64,000 nt of DNA, from positions 13,278 through 77,277 of the forward strand of contig JADJUV010000022.1 in the NCBI GenBank assembly GCA_016716885.1, in the 5' to 3' direction. A program made the position numbers and the translations under genes. Below the pieces are notes generated by a model. The model was given only the letters and a program-made list of their open reading frames with translations, did no database searches and was not told the origin of the DNA. Shown here piece after piece: positions 1-8,658 of the stretch; the first letter of the stretch is position 1; each line of letters opens with the position of its first letter. Source of the DNA: Candidatus Trichofilum aggregatum. Its GTDB lineage: Bacteria; Chloroflexota; Anaerolineae; Promineifilales; Promineifilaceae.

Positions 1-1109
1 CTGTAAAGCAGAGAAGCCCCATCCGCGGCCACTTTGAGGAAAAACGCTTCGCCATCATCAAAAGTGTTATCCAGAGCATCCGGGGTGAGGGGAAAGTCAA
101 AGGAGTTGGTTTCACCGACTACGTAGGCTTCACCGGCGTTGTTGACGAGAAGGTCGTAGCCCCAGTCGGGTTGGTTGAAGGCGGAGGGGTTGATATGAAT
201 GGCGTAGGCCAGGTCACTGCCATCGGGCAGGAGTTTGGTGATGATAACGTCAATGCCGTGTTGGGGAGTGAGGCCCGGTTCCGTGGGGAAGACGGGTGAT
301 TCGGTATAACCGGTGGTGTAAATGTTGCCCTGTGGGTCCAGGGCAATGGCGTGAGGTACATCCGGCAAAACATCTTCACCGCCAATGAAGGTGCCGAAGA
401 TGAGGGGAGAACCGGAAGAAGCGTACTGAGTACTGAGTACTGAGTACTGAGAGATGAGTGCTGAGGGCTGAGTGCTGAGGGGGATGTTGAGTTCGTTGGT
501 GGCACTCGTGATGTTAAGTTGCAGGGGGGTGGGGCTGGTGGGAAGGGGCCAGGTGAGTGAGCCAGCGGGGGTGAGGAAATGAAGTTCGCGGCCGCGCTGT
601 TGCACCTCATCGGCTCCCTCTACTTGCATGGTTATCTGGGTTACGTCACCGGTGGCTACCCACTCTGTCACCAGTTGACCATGTTGCCCGGTCAGGCGTA
701 AATCGGCCCCCGGAACCAGGTCATGCACCAGGACACCGCCCCAAACTGGGACGCCCCCTTGCCATTGTTCGGGATCCTGCCCGTGGAAATAAGAGACAAC
801 GGTTTCTTGTGGGTCAAATGGTTCCCAGCGCGCGGCCGCGTTCAGCCCCGAAAAACTGAGGTGGATGTTGATCTGACCCTGTTCAGGGGTGGTGCGAGTG
901 AGCCACAGGCCATCGTCGGTGAGCCAGAGAACGCCATCACGGGTGGTGGCCTGGAACCGGGCCGAACTGGGCCACTGCCCCTCGTTGGCAATGAAGCGGA
1001 CGGATGAATCGGTGGGAAGCGTGGGCGTCGCGGCCGCGACGCCCTTATTCTGTGCTCCAGGTAAAAGAAGCAAGAGATAAATCAAGATGAACGAGAACTG
1101 TTTAAGCAT
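1..1109 (-). CDS. Secreted SBBP-type beta-propeller protein, 3' end cut by window edge
   Basis: The minus frame stays open from an ATG at 1109 to the window edge, about 369 codons without a stop. The N-terminus is a hydrophobic signal peptide (Lys-Gln-Phe then a Leu/Ile-rich stretch). A typical N-terminal module of secreted SBBP proteins follows, with the motif FIANEGQWP near residue 40. From about residue 235 the frame reads FGTFIGGED and then HAIALDPQGNIYTTGYTES, the signature of SBBP (seven-bladed propeller) repeats, and a second repeat runs off the edge. Residues about 208-230 (420-480) are a low-complexity Ser/Thr/Gln stretch encoded by reiterated CAGTACT and CAGCACT units, like the intergenic repeats elsewhere in the window. 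The protein is probably exported or surface-bound; its ligand is unknown. Confidence 0.75.
   Translation of the reverse strand, partial: MLKQFSFILIYLLLLLPGAQNKGVAAATPTLPTDSSVRFIANEGQWPSSARFQATTRDGVLWLTDDGLWLTRTTPEQGQINIHLSFSGLNAAARWEPFDPQETVVSYFHGQDPEQWQGGVPVWGGVLVHDLVPGADLRLTGQHGQLVTEWVATGDVTQITMQVEGADEVQQRGRELHFLTPAGSLTWPLPTSPTPLQLNITSATNELNIPLSTQPSALISQYSVLSTQYASSGSPLIFGTFIGGEDVLPDVPHAIALDPQGNIYTTGYTESPVFPTEPGLTPQHGIDVIITKLLPDGSDLAYAIHINPSAFNQPDWGYDLLVNNAGEAYVVGETNSFDFPLTPDALDNTFDDGEAFFLKVAADGASLLY
420..481. repeat. Reiterated actgagt/gctgagg units inside the SBBP gene
   Basis: Seven-base units (agtactg repeated four times, then gtgctgagg and gagtgctgagg) fill about 60 bases. They are in frame with the surrounding gene and encode a Ser/Thr/Gln/Tyr linker. 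A very similar run occurs at 2173-2207 inside the glycosyltransferase gene. Confidence 0.7.
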
Positions 1110-1118
1110 AATGGGCCT

Positions 1119-1171
1119 CGTGATGCGTGATGCGTGATGCGTAGGTCATATTTTACGCACCACGCACCACG
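1119..1171. repeat. Intergenic inverted repeat with reiterated gatgcgt arms
   Basis: The left arm has three gatgcgt-type units and the right arm repeats acgcacc. They are complementary apart from wobble positions and enclose an AT-rich loop. The element lies between two minus-strand genes. A related element is at 33063-33123. Confidence 0.6.
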
Positions 1172-1176
1172 TCCGT

Positions 1177-3112
1177 TTACCTTATCTGGATCGTCGTAAG
1201 TAGGAAACTATCTCTCATTTCCCCGGCTGTTTGTATGGGCAGGCGGCTGCTGGGGTCGGTCAGGTCGTACAGCCCCAACAGTAGCGTGTATTTGCCGGGG
1301 GGCGTTGGCCGGGATAAGAACGCCATGATTATCCAACACGGTTTCGCCCGATGTCCAGGTGGTCGTCAGGGCCAACCCACCCCCTGGTTCGCTATCGCGC
1401 TGATTAACCAATTGCCCATTGGCATCCACCAGATGCAAAAACACTTTATAACGAGTTTCCAGCGGTGTATCTGTCTGCCAGAACAGTGTGATCTGCACGA
1501 TGTCGCCCGGAGCCAGGTTGGTTTCGGCCAGCGTGTACCCCAGCAAGGTGATCGAATCGCCAAAACGTAGATTCAACGGGGTATTCATGTCTGTCGCCGG
1601 GGTAGAAGGCACGGCATACACCACAAAACGCACGTCCCCCACCCACTCGTCTACCGCTTTGAAGGTGTTGGCATCCAACCACCGCTCAACAAACCGGTTG
1701 GGGTCTTGTTCAGCTTCACCCCAAAAAATGGCATAGAGCCGGTCATGTTGGGCGGCGATGGCGTCTAATTCGCCCGCAATGTGGCCTGATCGTGGCCGCC
1801 ACGGGGGATGGGGTAGGTGGGCGCGCCCTCGTTGTGGTAGTAGGTGAACACTTCCCACTGGTTGGCGGCGTTGAGAATGATGCCCGCGTTAGGGTGATTG
1901 TCGGCGGCGATACGTTGAGCAATGGCCCGGTAGTCGGCGCGGGCGTAGGCGGGGTTGAGGGCCATCTCGCGGGTGGCGTAGAGCATGGCGAGGATGAGGA
2001 TCGCGGCCGCGACCACCCCCACACCTCTCGTCACCTTGCCGCGCCACAATACCTGCACCGCCCAGCCCAGCAACAGGGCCAGGGGCGGTATAGCCATGAG
2101 CATAAATTTGTAAAACGGCTCCTTCGTCAGGCCGCCGAGGAGCATGAGGGTGAGGGGAATGAGAAAGGCGAGGAGAGTGCTGAGGGCTGCTGAGTGCTGA
2201 GTGCTGGTGCGTGGTGCGTGGCAGAAGCGGCTGGCGGATTTTGCCAACGGCTAACGGCCAGCGGCTAACGGCCAAAACAACCGCCATCAGCAGTAAGCCA
2301 ATCGCCACGACAACAACCCATCGCGCCAGGCTGGGGCTGACGAAGCCGCCGAGCAGCAGCCATTGGGTGCTGTCGGTGAGAAATTGGAGAACGGGGGTGG
2401 TGGTGGTGTCGCGGCCGCGGGCCTGACGCAGAAAAACAGGCAACCAGGGCAAGTAAAGCAAACCGGCGGCGAGTAACGCCAATAACCAATAAAGTAATTG
2501 ACGATTGACGATTTTAGATTGACGATTGAAGAAATCGCGGCCCACAACTACGACCATGACAACGCCATGTACGAGAATAATCGTGGGGAAGAAGTAGTGA
2601 GTGTAGAGACCGGCGGTAATGGTCAGGGCATAAAACGCAAAACTCGAAACTCGAAACTCGAAACTCGAAACTCTCACCCACCGCCACAAAATCAGCGTTG
2701 CCAACAGCGCCAGAAACGCCATCAATGCATACATGCGTGTTTCCTGGCTGTAGTAAATGAGGGCGGGATTCAGGGCCACGAATAGCCCCGCCAACCAGAC
2801 ACCCCATGCCTTTCGTCCCCACATCGCTCGCCCCAGAGCAATCGTTACGGCGACCAGTCCCACCCCCACAAAGGCCGAAAAAGAGCGCAAGCCAAACTCG
2901 GTGTCACCCACCAGTTCGCGCCAGCCGCGCAAAATGAGGTAATACAACGGCGGATGAATGTCGCTGGCCGTACCTTCAATGATGAGCGAGAGGGAACGTT
3001 CACTGAGGCGGGCACTGTTACCTTCATCGTTCCAGAACGATTGGGCGTCCAGGTGGTAGAAACGCAAGGCAGTTGCCAGGAGAAGAAGGGTGATCAGCAA
3101 CCAGTGACCCAT
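1177..3112 (-). CDS. Membrane glycosyltransferase (GT39/ArnT-like) with soluble C-terminal domain, three apparent frameshifts
   Basis: One gene appears as three overlapping pieces. The first runs from an ATG at 3112 (MGHWLLITLL) and carries many membrane helices plus FWNDEGNSARLSE and SDIHPPLYY, motifs typical of dolichyl-phosphate-mannose-type glycosyltransferases. The second (from about 2195 to 1765) continues with TKEPFYKFMLMAIPPLA and the last helices. The third carries a beta-rich C-terminal domain (LGYTLAETNLAPGD, ITLFWQTDTPLETRYKVFLHLVD) often fused to such enzymes in Chloroflexota. The frame is lost near 2165-2195, 1775-1790 and the G run at 1297-1302; correcting the last gives a stop at 1177. 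The restored protein is about 645 residues. Several loops contain reiterated repeat sequence (2173-2277, 2498-2530, 2639-2674). It probably transfers sugar from a lipid carrier on the outer face of the membrane. Whether it is broken or mis-sequenced is open. Confidence 0.65.
2173..2277. repeat. Reiterated gctgagt, gtgcgtg and ggctaacggcc units inside the glycosyltransferase gene
   Basis: Three adjoining low-complexity blocks: gtgctgag units at 2173-2207, gtgcgtggtgcgtg at 2207-2221 and ggccaacggctaacggcc at 2243-2277. The first matches the repeat inside the SBBP gene (420-481) and the second matches the intergenic elements at 1119 and 33063. One of the frameshifts of the host gene lies in this block. 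Confidence 0.6.
2498..2674. repeat. Two short tandem repeats in glycosyltransferase loops (gacgatt and cgaaact units)
   Basis: At 2498-2530 the unit ttgacgatt recurs three times; the same unit forms the intergenic hairpin at 37353-37421. At 2639-2674 the unit aactcga recurs four times. Both are in frame and encode linkers (SKIVNRQ and SSFEFRVSSF) between membrane helices. Confidence 0.6.
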
Positions 3113-3202
3113 TCTGACTCCCTCGCCCTTGAGAGAGAGGGTCGGGGTGAGGGTGTCTCTTGCCCCCTCGCCCTTGAGGGAGAGGGTTGGGGTGAGGGCG
3201 TT
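3113..3202. repeat. Two tandem 'LTPTLSLKGEG' repeats
   Basis: Two ~40-base units of ctcgcccttgagggagaggg / ggggtgaggg type stand head to tail just upstream of the glycosyltransferase start. Read on the minus strand they give LTPTLSLKGEG twice, a translation commonly seen for dispersed non-coding bacterial repeats. I therefore exclude them from the gene and place its start at 3112. Confidence 0.7.
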
Positions 3203-3230
3203 GGTGTCCGGCTGCGCCATGAATCGAACC

Positions 3231-4589
3231 TTATGCTTTATGCTTTGGGGTACACCAGTGGAGCATCAAAAAGAAGAGAAGTGCGCCGCTGCTGAGGGCC
3301 AGAATAGGCCGCAAACGCATCCAGGTGTAGTAGAAATCAGAATGAGGGGTGGGGGGAGACGCGGCCGCGTCCGGCAAATACTCCTTCAGCGCATCATACA
3401 CCGGCAGGGGGGTAAAATCCGGCTCCACCAGCCGGAAATAATACATCGGTTGATCTTTTTCCGTGTCGGTGGCCCGTTTGAAAAACCAGGTATTGACCAC
3501 CCCCACCCAGGGCCACTCCGTCTGCGCTCGTTCGTAGGCTTCGACCGCGTATTGCGCCTGCACCGCTTCCGTCACCTGCCCAAACACCGGCGGAATGCCA
3601 TCCGGGGCCACATTCCAGCCCACTTCACTGATCCAGATGGGTTTGGCGGCGTCGCCGTTGCGTACCATCACATCACGCAGCAGCAAATTGTGCGGGTAGT
3701 TGATGACCGTGGGGCGCAATCGCTGATCCCCCGCCCCGGAAAATAGCCCGTACCCCTGCGCCGCCAAAATGTCGAAACAGTCCCCGGCTCCGGCGTCGTA
3801 CATCCGTTGCAGGAAAATCAGGTCGTTCATGTTGCGACCGTCCATGGCAATGGTGGGAGCCATGGCCCCGGCGATGACGACCACATCCGGGTTGGCTTCT
3901 TTGGCCCGCTGGTAGCCGGTGCAGAGCAGATTCGTGTAGGCAACGGGGTCTACATCTTGTTCGCCCCACTCCGGGTAAATGTTGGGTTCGTTCCACAGTT
4001 GGAAGTGGGTGACGCGGCCGCGATACCGTCCCACCACCTCGGCCACAAAATCGCCATAATCGGCCACATTATCGGGCGGGGCAAACGCACCGATGACCTC
4101 TGGGGCTTGGGCGCGGCTCCAGGCGGGTGGCGCACTCAACCGGGCGATGATCTCCAGGTCGTTTTGTTCGGCCAGGTCTACGATGTTGTCATATTTGTCC
4201 CAGGCGGAAATCTCGCCCACGACATCCAGATGGCGGCGGTCGCTGAAATCCCCTTTGCCGTGTATTTCGATGTCGTACCAGGGGAACTCCTGGCGTAACC
4301 AGGCAAACCCGGCCTCGTGAATCATCTGCATGGCCTGGTCGCGGACTTCGGGCAGGGCTTCTTGTTCCAGGAAGGTGTTGACGCCAAACGGGGGCCGGGC
4401 CGGGTGGGTGGTGATGGCTGAGGGGGCGAGATGGGGTTGCGGCCGCAGGGCCGAGTACCACCATTGCCACAGGCCGCGCACCTGGGCTACCGGTTGCTCT
4501 TCACCGGTCAGATTGGCCAGGGATAAGGTGGGGGGCGTGAGGGTGATGATGAGGGTTGCGGCCGCGAGGATAAACAGAACTTTTTCCAC
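3231..4589 (-). CDS. Membrane-anchored clan-A glycoside hydrolase (GH39/GH5-like)
   Basis: A 452-residue protein with an N-terminal hydrophobic segment (residues about 3-25) and a C-terminal hydrophobic segment before the end. The middle is a TIM-barrel glycosidase of clan GH-A. LWNEPNIYPEW near residue 200 carries the usual acid/base Glu after Asn, and PIWISEVGW near residue 320 carries the likely nucleophile Glu. FGVNTF near the start of the barrel and the Trp-rich substrate region fit GH39 and relatives. The substrate cannot be read from the sequence. It lies about 120 bases upstream of the membrane glycosyltransferase on the same strand and may form an envelope-polysaccharide pair with it. 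A GCGGCCGC octamer at about 4556 encodes the Ala run of the signal segment. Confidence 0.7.
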   Translation of the reverse strand: MEKVLFILAAATLIITLTPPTLSLANLTGEEQPVAQVRGLWQWWYSALRPQPHLAPSAITTHPARPPFGVNTFLEQEALPEVRDQAMQMIHEAGFAWLRQEFPWYDIEIHGKGDFSDRRHLDVVGEISAWDKYDNIVDLAEQNDLEIIARLSAPPAWSRAQAPEVIGAFAPPDNVADYGDFVAEVVGRYRGRVTHFQLWNEPNIYPEWGEQDVDPVAYTNLLCTGYQRAKEANPDVVVIAGAMAPTIAMDGRNMNDLIFLQRMYDAGAGDCFDILAAQGYGLFSGAGDQRLRPTVINYPHNLLLRDVMVRNGDAAKPIWISEVGWNVAPDGIPPVFGQVTEAVQAQYAVEAYERAQTEWPWVGVVNTWFFKRATDTEKDQPMYYFRLVEPDFTPLPVYDALKEYLPDAAASPPTPHSDFYYTWMRLRPILALSSGALLFFLMLHWCTPKHKA

Positions 4590-4790
4590 ATGTCCCCAAT
4601 CCTATCTCAGAGAGGGTGAATGGGAAAATAGGGCACGCGGCCGCAAACTCACCCCGTTCTCGTCTATGGCGCAACGCGTCAACCCATGCTAAACTTGCCC
4701 CGTTTTCACCCACTCCTTCTCTGGTCAGCTCCTTACAACTGTGTTAATCTGCGTCTCCCGTAGATTGTTTTTGAGGAAAGAGGAACCCGT

Positions 4791-6797
4791 ATGTTAAGCC
4801 CCATTGAACGCCTTCTCTTTGTCCTACTGGTGGCTATTTGCCTCACCGCCGCGTATACCACCTTCAAACTCATGGCCGATATTGTCATGCAAGGCCAGGG
4901 GCAACTGCGCCTGGATAACTTGTTCCAGCGGCTGGTTGTGGGGGCGGTGGCCTTGCTCAACCAGGGCCGGATCATCCGCCACCGCCGCCTGACATCTATC
5001 TTTCATTATATGGTGGCCTTTGGCTTTATTTTTTATGGCCTGGTCAACGTGGTAGATGTGTTAGAAGCGTTCATCCCGGATTTCACTATTCCTGGGGTGA
5101 TTGGTGATGTGTACCGCCTGACCGCCGATATTTTTGGCTTCCTGGTGCTGGTTGGCGTGGCTTACATGCTCATCCGCCGCTTCATTGCCGGGGATCGCGC
5201 CCTGAAAATTCGGGACAATGTGAAGGTAGACCCCAATGCCCGCATCGGCATTCCCCGCGATTCGCTGGTGGTGGGGGGATTCATTTTGCTCCACATTGGC
5301 TTTCGCCTGTTGGGGCAATCATTCCACCTGGCTGAGGTGGGGAGCGATAACTGGCAACCGGTCGCCAGCGTGGTAGCGAACTGGTTTCAGGGGTTGGATG
5401 CTACCGGTCTGGCGTTTGGTCGCCATGCCAGTTGGTGGATTTCGGTGGGGTTGGTGGTGATGTTTATCCCCTACTTCCCATACACCAAACATGCCCACCT
5501 GTTTATGGGGCCACTGAACTTCATGACGCGGCCGCAACGAACCTCGTTAGGAGCGTTGGAACCGCTGAACTTTGAGGATGAGAGCATTGAGCAATTTGGC
5601 GCGGCCGCGATCTTTGATCTCCACAAAACCCACGTCATGGACGCCTTTGCCTGTATCATGTGTAACCGTTGCCAGGAAGCCTGCCCCGCCTATGCCACGG
5701 GCAAAGAACTTTCCCCTGCCGCCATCGAAATCAACAAGCGGTATTACCTGCGTGAGAATATGGTCGCGGCCGCGGCTGGGCAGGCGCAACCCATCTCCCT
5801 GTTTGATATGACCCTCACCGAAAGCGCGCTCTGGGCCTGCACCACCTGTGGGGCCTGTGTGGATGTTTGCCCCGTCGGCAACGAACCGATGTTTGACATC
5901 ATGGACATGCGCCGCCATCAGGTGATGATGGAAAGCAGTTTCCCGGCCCAACTGAAGGGGGCTTTCACCGGCATGGAACGGCTGGCCAACCCCTGGCAGG
6001 CCACCGACAGTCGCATGGCCTGGACAGAAAGTCTGGCCTTCCCCGTACCTACCGTCGAGGAAAACCCCAACTTTGAGCTACTATTCTGGGTGGGGTGCGC
6101 TGGGGCGTTTGACCCCAACGCCCAAGAAGTCGCCCGCTCCATTGCCATGATTCTGAAGGCCGCGAATGTCAACTTTGCCATTTTGGGGGAAGAAGAAACC
6201 TGCACAGGCGATTCCGCCCGTCGTTCCGGTAACGAAGCCCTCTTCTACGAAATGGCTCTGGCTAACATTGAGAAACTCAACGCCATTGGCGCGGACAAAA
6301 AACGAATTGTCGCCAGTTGCCCCCATTGCCTGCACACCATTGGCAAGGAATATGGCGGTTATGGGGGTCATTACGACGTGATGCACCACACCCAACTCAT
6401 CTCCGAACTAGTCGGTAAAGGGGTTTTGCGGCTCAATGGCAACCAATTAGAACAGGCTACGTTCCACGATCCCTGTTACCTGGGGCGGCACAACGGCATT
6501 TATGATGATCCGCGTGACTCTCTGGCGAAAGCGGGTATGACCCTGCTAGAGATGGACCGCAACAAGAGTAACTCGTTCTGTTGTGGCGCTGGTGGGGCGC
6601 AGATGTGGAAAGAAGAAGAGCACGGTCGGGAGAATGTCAACATCAATCGGTATCGTGAAGCCAAAAACACAGGAGCTAAAGTATTGGCAGTCGGTTGCCC
6701 CTTCTGTGCCGTCATGATGCACGATGCCAACGGTAAGGCAGATAATGGCATGGTGGTCAAGGATGTGGCCCAAATTGTGGCCGAAGCGATGCAATAA
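4791..6797 (+). CDS. Heterodisulfide-reductase-like Fe-S oxidoreductase with cytochrome-b-like membrane domain
   Basis: A 668-residue protein. Residues 1-230 hold about five membrane helices resembling the gamma subunit of respiratory nitrate reductase (haem b anchor). Two 4Fe-4S motifs follow: CIMCNRCQEACP near 288 and CTTCGACVDVCPVG near 350. Two CCG cysteine-rich domains complete it: the first around FWVGCAGAFDP with EETCTGDSARR, the second around HDPCYLGRHNGIYDDPR with SFCCGAGGAQMW. This architecture is known for HdrD/GlpC-type proteins that pass electrons between a soluble dehydrogenase (often the electron-transfer flavoprotein) and the quinone pool. No etf or acyl-CoA dehydrogenase gene is in the window, so the partner is unknown. 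A ribosome site (GAGGAAAGAGG) lies just before the ATG. Confidence 0.85.
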   Translation: MLSPIERLLFVLLVAICLTAAYTTFKLMADIVMQGQGQLRLDNLFQRLVVGAVALLNQGRIIRHRRLTSIFHYMVAFGFIFYGLVNVVDVLEAFIPDFTIPGVIGDVYRLTADIFGFLVLVGVAYMLIRRFIAGDRALKIRDNVKVDPNARIGIPRDSLVVGGFILLHIGFRLLGQSFHLAEVGSDNWQPVASVVANWFQGLDATGLAFGRHASWWISVGLVVMFIPYFPYTKHAHLFMGPLNFMTRPQRTSLGALEPLNFEDESIEQFGAAAIFDLHKTHVMDAFACIMCNRCQEACPAYATGKELSPAAIEINKRYYLRENMVAAAAGQAQPISLFDMTLTESALWACTTCGACVDVCPVGNEPMFDIMDMRRHQVMMESSFPAQLKGAFTGMERLANPWQATDSRMAWTESLAFPVPTVEENPNFELLFWVGCAGAFDPNAQEVARSIAMILKAANVNFAILGEEETCTGDSARRSGNEALFYEMALANIEKLNAIGADKKRIVASCPHCLHTIGKEYGGYGGHYDVMHHTQLISELVGKGVLRLNGNQLEQATFHDPCYLGRHNGIYDDPRDSLAKAGMTLLEMDRNKSNSFCCGAGGAQMWKEEEHGRENVNINRYREAKNTGAKVLAVGCPFCAVMMHDANGKADNGMVVKDVAQIVAEAMQ

Positions 6798-6802
6798 AAG
6801 CC

Positions 6803-6872
6803 GGGGCATTGGTATCTTGGTGTATTGACCGATACCCTCATAACCCAATACACTAATACACCGATCCACCTT
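6803..6872. repeat. Intergenic inverted repeat with ttggtgtat / atacaccaa arms
   Basis: The arm attggtatcttggtgtattg is followed by a roughly complementary caatacactaatacaccgat. It sits in the short gap after the oxidoreductase and before the lipoprotein. The same unit builds the element at 35951-36031. Confidence 0.55.
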
Positions 6873-6902
6873 ATTACCCTCATTTGCGAAAGGAGCAGAA
6901 AC

Positions 6903-7559
6903 GTGAGCAGACATCCATTTTTTCGTTCGTTGCGGTGGCCGTTGTTGATGATAACGGTGTTAGCCCTGGTCAGCCTGGCCTGTGCGCTTGGTGGCGGCCC
7001 TTATCATGAAGAGTTTGATAGCCTGGGAACCTGGGGTTCCGATGACACCACTGAAGCGTTGGGTCATGTCACTGGCGGCGTTTTTGAGTTCACCATTAAA
7101 GTGCCGGATCAGTTTTTCTGGTCAACCGGTGGTGAGAATTTTGGCGATGGCACCTATGAAGTAGAAGCGACACAAATTGCTGGCCCGGTGGATAATGGGT
7201 ATGGCATGATGTTCCGCATTGACAACGAAACAGATTCGTTCTATCTGTTTGAGGTTAGTGGGGATGGGTTTGTTTTGATTGCCCGTTGTGGTAGCGCCTG
7301 TGAAGATTATCAGGTTTTGGTGGAAGACAGTTGGTTTACCTCACCAGCGGTTAACCAAGGTACGAACAATACCAATCTCCTGAAAGTAGAAGCCAGTGGC
7401 AGTAATATGACGTTCTTTGTCAACGGCCAGAGTGTGGGCACAGTGACGGACGCAACGCTGGCGGCTGGTGATATTGGCGTTTTTGTGGAAACCTTCAGCG
7501 AGGGTGGCGTAACCGTTCATTTCGACAACTTCAAGTTTACGCCCCCGGCTGACGAATAA
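6903..7559 (+). CDS. Lipoprotein with concanavalin-like jelly-roll domain
   Basis: I place the start at the GTG at 6903, ten bases after an AAAGGAG ribosome site, because this puts the Arg-containing n-region just before the hydrophobic core and a lipobox (LVSLAC) near residue 28. The remaining ~190 residues are beta-rich: EEFDSLGTWG, YEVEATQI, GYGMMFRIDNETDSFYLFEVSG, IGVFVETFSEGGVTVHFDNFKF. This is the LamG/DUF1080-like domain that also forms the outer part of the kinases at 17.8-22.3 kb and the TM protein at 25.2 kb. Presumably it is a surface-exposed carbohydrate or ligand binding protein. The ligand is unknown. Confidence 0.7.
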   Translation: MSRHPFFRSLRWPLLMITVLALVSLACALGGGPYHEEFDSLGTWGSDDTTEALGHVTGGVFEFTIKVPDQFFWSTGGENFGDGTYEVEATQIAGPVDNGYGMMFRIDNETDSFYLFEVSGDGFVLIARCGSACEDYQVLVEDSWFTSPAVNQGTNNTNLLKVEASGSNMTFFVNGQSVGTVTDATLAAGDIGVFVETFSEGGVTVHFDNFKFTPPADE

Positions 7560-7584
7560 GCCTATCAGGGTAGTTAATTGAATG

Positions 7585-7623
7585 AAAACCGGCTGGTTGC
7601 GTCACGCAACCAGCCGGTTTTTG
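7585..7623 (+). terminator. Rho-independent terminator after the lipoprotein gene
   Basis: A near-perfect stem (accggctggttgcg with cgcaaccagccggt) flanked by A and T runs, 25 bases after the stop codon. The T run gttttt fits the plus strand; the A run allows function on the other strand too. Confidence 0.85.
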
Positions 7624-7674
7624 TTTTCTGACCTATTAAGGTATCCCCGAATTTGGCTTGCTCGTAAACAACTT

Positions 7675-7910
7675 TTTTATGACCCGCTTCAACCCTCGGT
7701 TTGTCGCTGGAAACCCCCCTAACCCTCCCCCAGGGGCGGGGGGGGGGGGTTTGGGGCGGGGCGCCCCGAAAAACCGCGCCGCTAATTCCCCCTTCCCACC
7801 GGGAAGGGGGTCAGGGGGATGGGTCTTCCGACTCAATTTATGAAGGGCTTAGGTAAAGCTGGTCGAGTCTCTCGTCTCAGTTCCGTCGGTTATTTAATTC
7901 TTGATGCTTA
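7675..7910. repeat. Dispersed ~240 bp palindromic element, copy A
   Basis: Matches copies at 42515-42770 and, inverted and split, 61326-61765. Shared parts in order: ctcggtttgtcgc, a G/C-rich core with nested palindromes (ccccaggggcgggg, cggggc-gcccc, ccttcccaccgggaaggggg), then gatgggtcttccgactcaat, agggcttagg and ggttatttaatt-cttgat. It contains a long G run. No transposase is encoded, so it is a MITE-like or REP-like element. It fills the gap between the lipoprotein and the methyltransferase. Confidence 0.75.
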
Positions 7911-7920
7911 GTAGTTACCC

Positions 7921-8562
7921 TCATTCCTTCTTCTGGGCCACCATTAACCCATCCCGGATGGGCACGAGCGAAGCGACCCAGTTGGAATCGGTGGTGATCA
8001 TCTGGTTGAAGCGGCGAATAGCCTGGGTGCTGGCTTCCTGGTTGGTGCTATCCCACACGCGGCCGCTCCAAATCGTATTATCCACAATCAACAAACCACC
8101 GGGCCGGAGTTTCTCGGCAATGACGGGCAAGGCATCAGGGTAAGTCTGTTTGTCAATGTCGTTGAAGATGAGGTCAAACGGGCCAGGGGTGTCGCGTAGC
8201 GCCTGGATGGCCTCACTGACCTGGTAATGCACCAGGTCGCTGTAGCCCAAATCCTGTAAATGCTGGCGAGCCATCTGTGAGAGCTGATCATCCCAAACCA
8301 CATGATGAACTTCGCCGCCGCCATTTTCGCGCACGGCGCGGGCAAACCAGGCGGTCGAGTAGCCATAGCCGGATCCCAGTTCAAAAATGCGTTTGGCACC
8401 AATGAGCCGGGCCATAAGGTAACAGAACTGTCCTGAGGCTGGGCCAATGATGGGGAAGCCATGCTCGTGGGCGTAGGCTTCCATCTGTTGCAGGGTTCGC
8501 GGCCGCGGCGGGACAAGCTCATCCAGGTACGTGCCTAACTGGGTTTTGAAATCAGTCGTCAT
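7921..8562 (-). CDS. SAM-dependent O-methyltransferase (catechol/caffeoyl-CoA type)
   Basis: A 213-residue protein, the usual size for Methyltransf_3 family enzymes. The SAM-binding motif FELGSGYGYST is near residue 62. The acidic metal-binding motif NDIDKQTYPDA is near residue 135 and VDNTIWSGRVWD near residue 162; in the family these bind the divalent metal and the catechol-like acceptor. It ends at a terminator-bounded repeat and starts shortly upstream of the metG stop on the same strand, separated by a terminator. It therefore appears to be a single-gene unit. The acceptor cannot be inferred. Confidence 0.85.
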   Translation of the reverse strand: MTTDFKTQLGTYLDELVPPRPRTLQQMEAYAHEHGFPIIGPASGQFCYLMARLIGAKRIFELGSGYGYSTAWFARAVRENGGGEVHHVVWDDQLSQMARQHLQDLGYSDLVHYQVSEAIQALRDTPGPFDLIFNDIDKQTYPDALPVIAEKLRPGGLLIVDNTIWSGRVWDSTNQEASTQAIRRFNQMITTDSNWVASLVPIRDGLMVAQKKE

Positions 8563-8613
8563 AACATCTCCTTGTTGTCAAAATACGCTGAGGGTTTTGC
8601 ACCCCAAGAAATT

Positions 8614-8642
8614 AAAAAGGCATGGAATTCCATGCCTTTTTA
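8614..8642 (-). terminator. Terminator between metG and the O-methyltransferase gene
   Basis: Palindrome aaaaaggcatggaattccat followed by gccttttt, flanked by A and T runs, 17 bases past the metG stop codon on the minus strand. Confidence 0.8.
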
Positions 8643-8658
8643 GTTTCTCGTGATTTAC

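Noticed and set aside
119..610. Minus-strand frame of 163 residues
   Set aside because: It is a shadow of the SBBP gene, which stays open in another minus frame from 1109 to the window edge and shows the family motifs.
3113..3220. N-terminal extension of the glycosyltransferase with LTPTLSLKGEG twice
   Set aside because: This is the usual translation of a dispersed non-coding repeat; the membrane protein starts better at 3112.
4791..6797. Succinate dehydrogenase or nitrate reductase subunit
   Set aside because: The presence of two CCG domains after the Fe-S motifs points to the HdrD/GlpC-like group instead.
7636..7843. Overlapping Pro/Gly-rich frames on both strands
   Set aside because: They are translations of the ~240 bp palindromic element and recur at 42451-42709 in the same way; no coding pattern.
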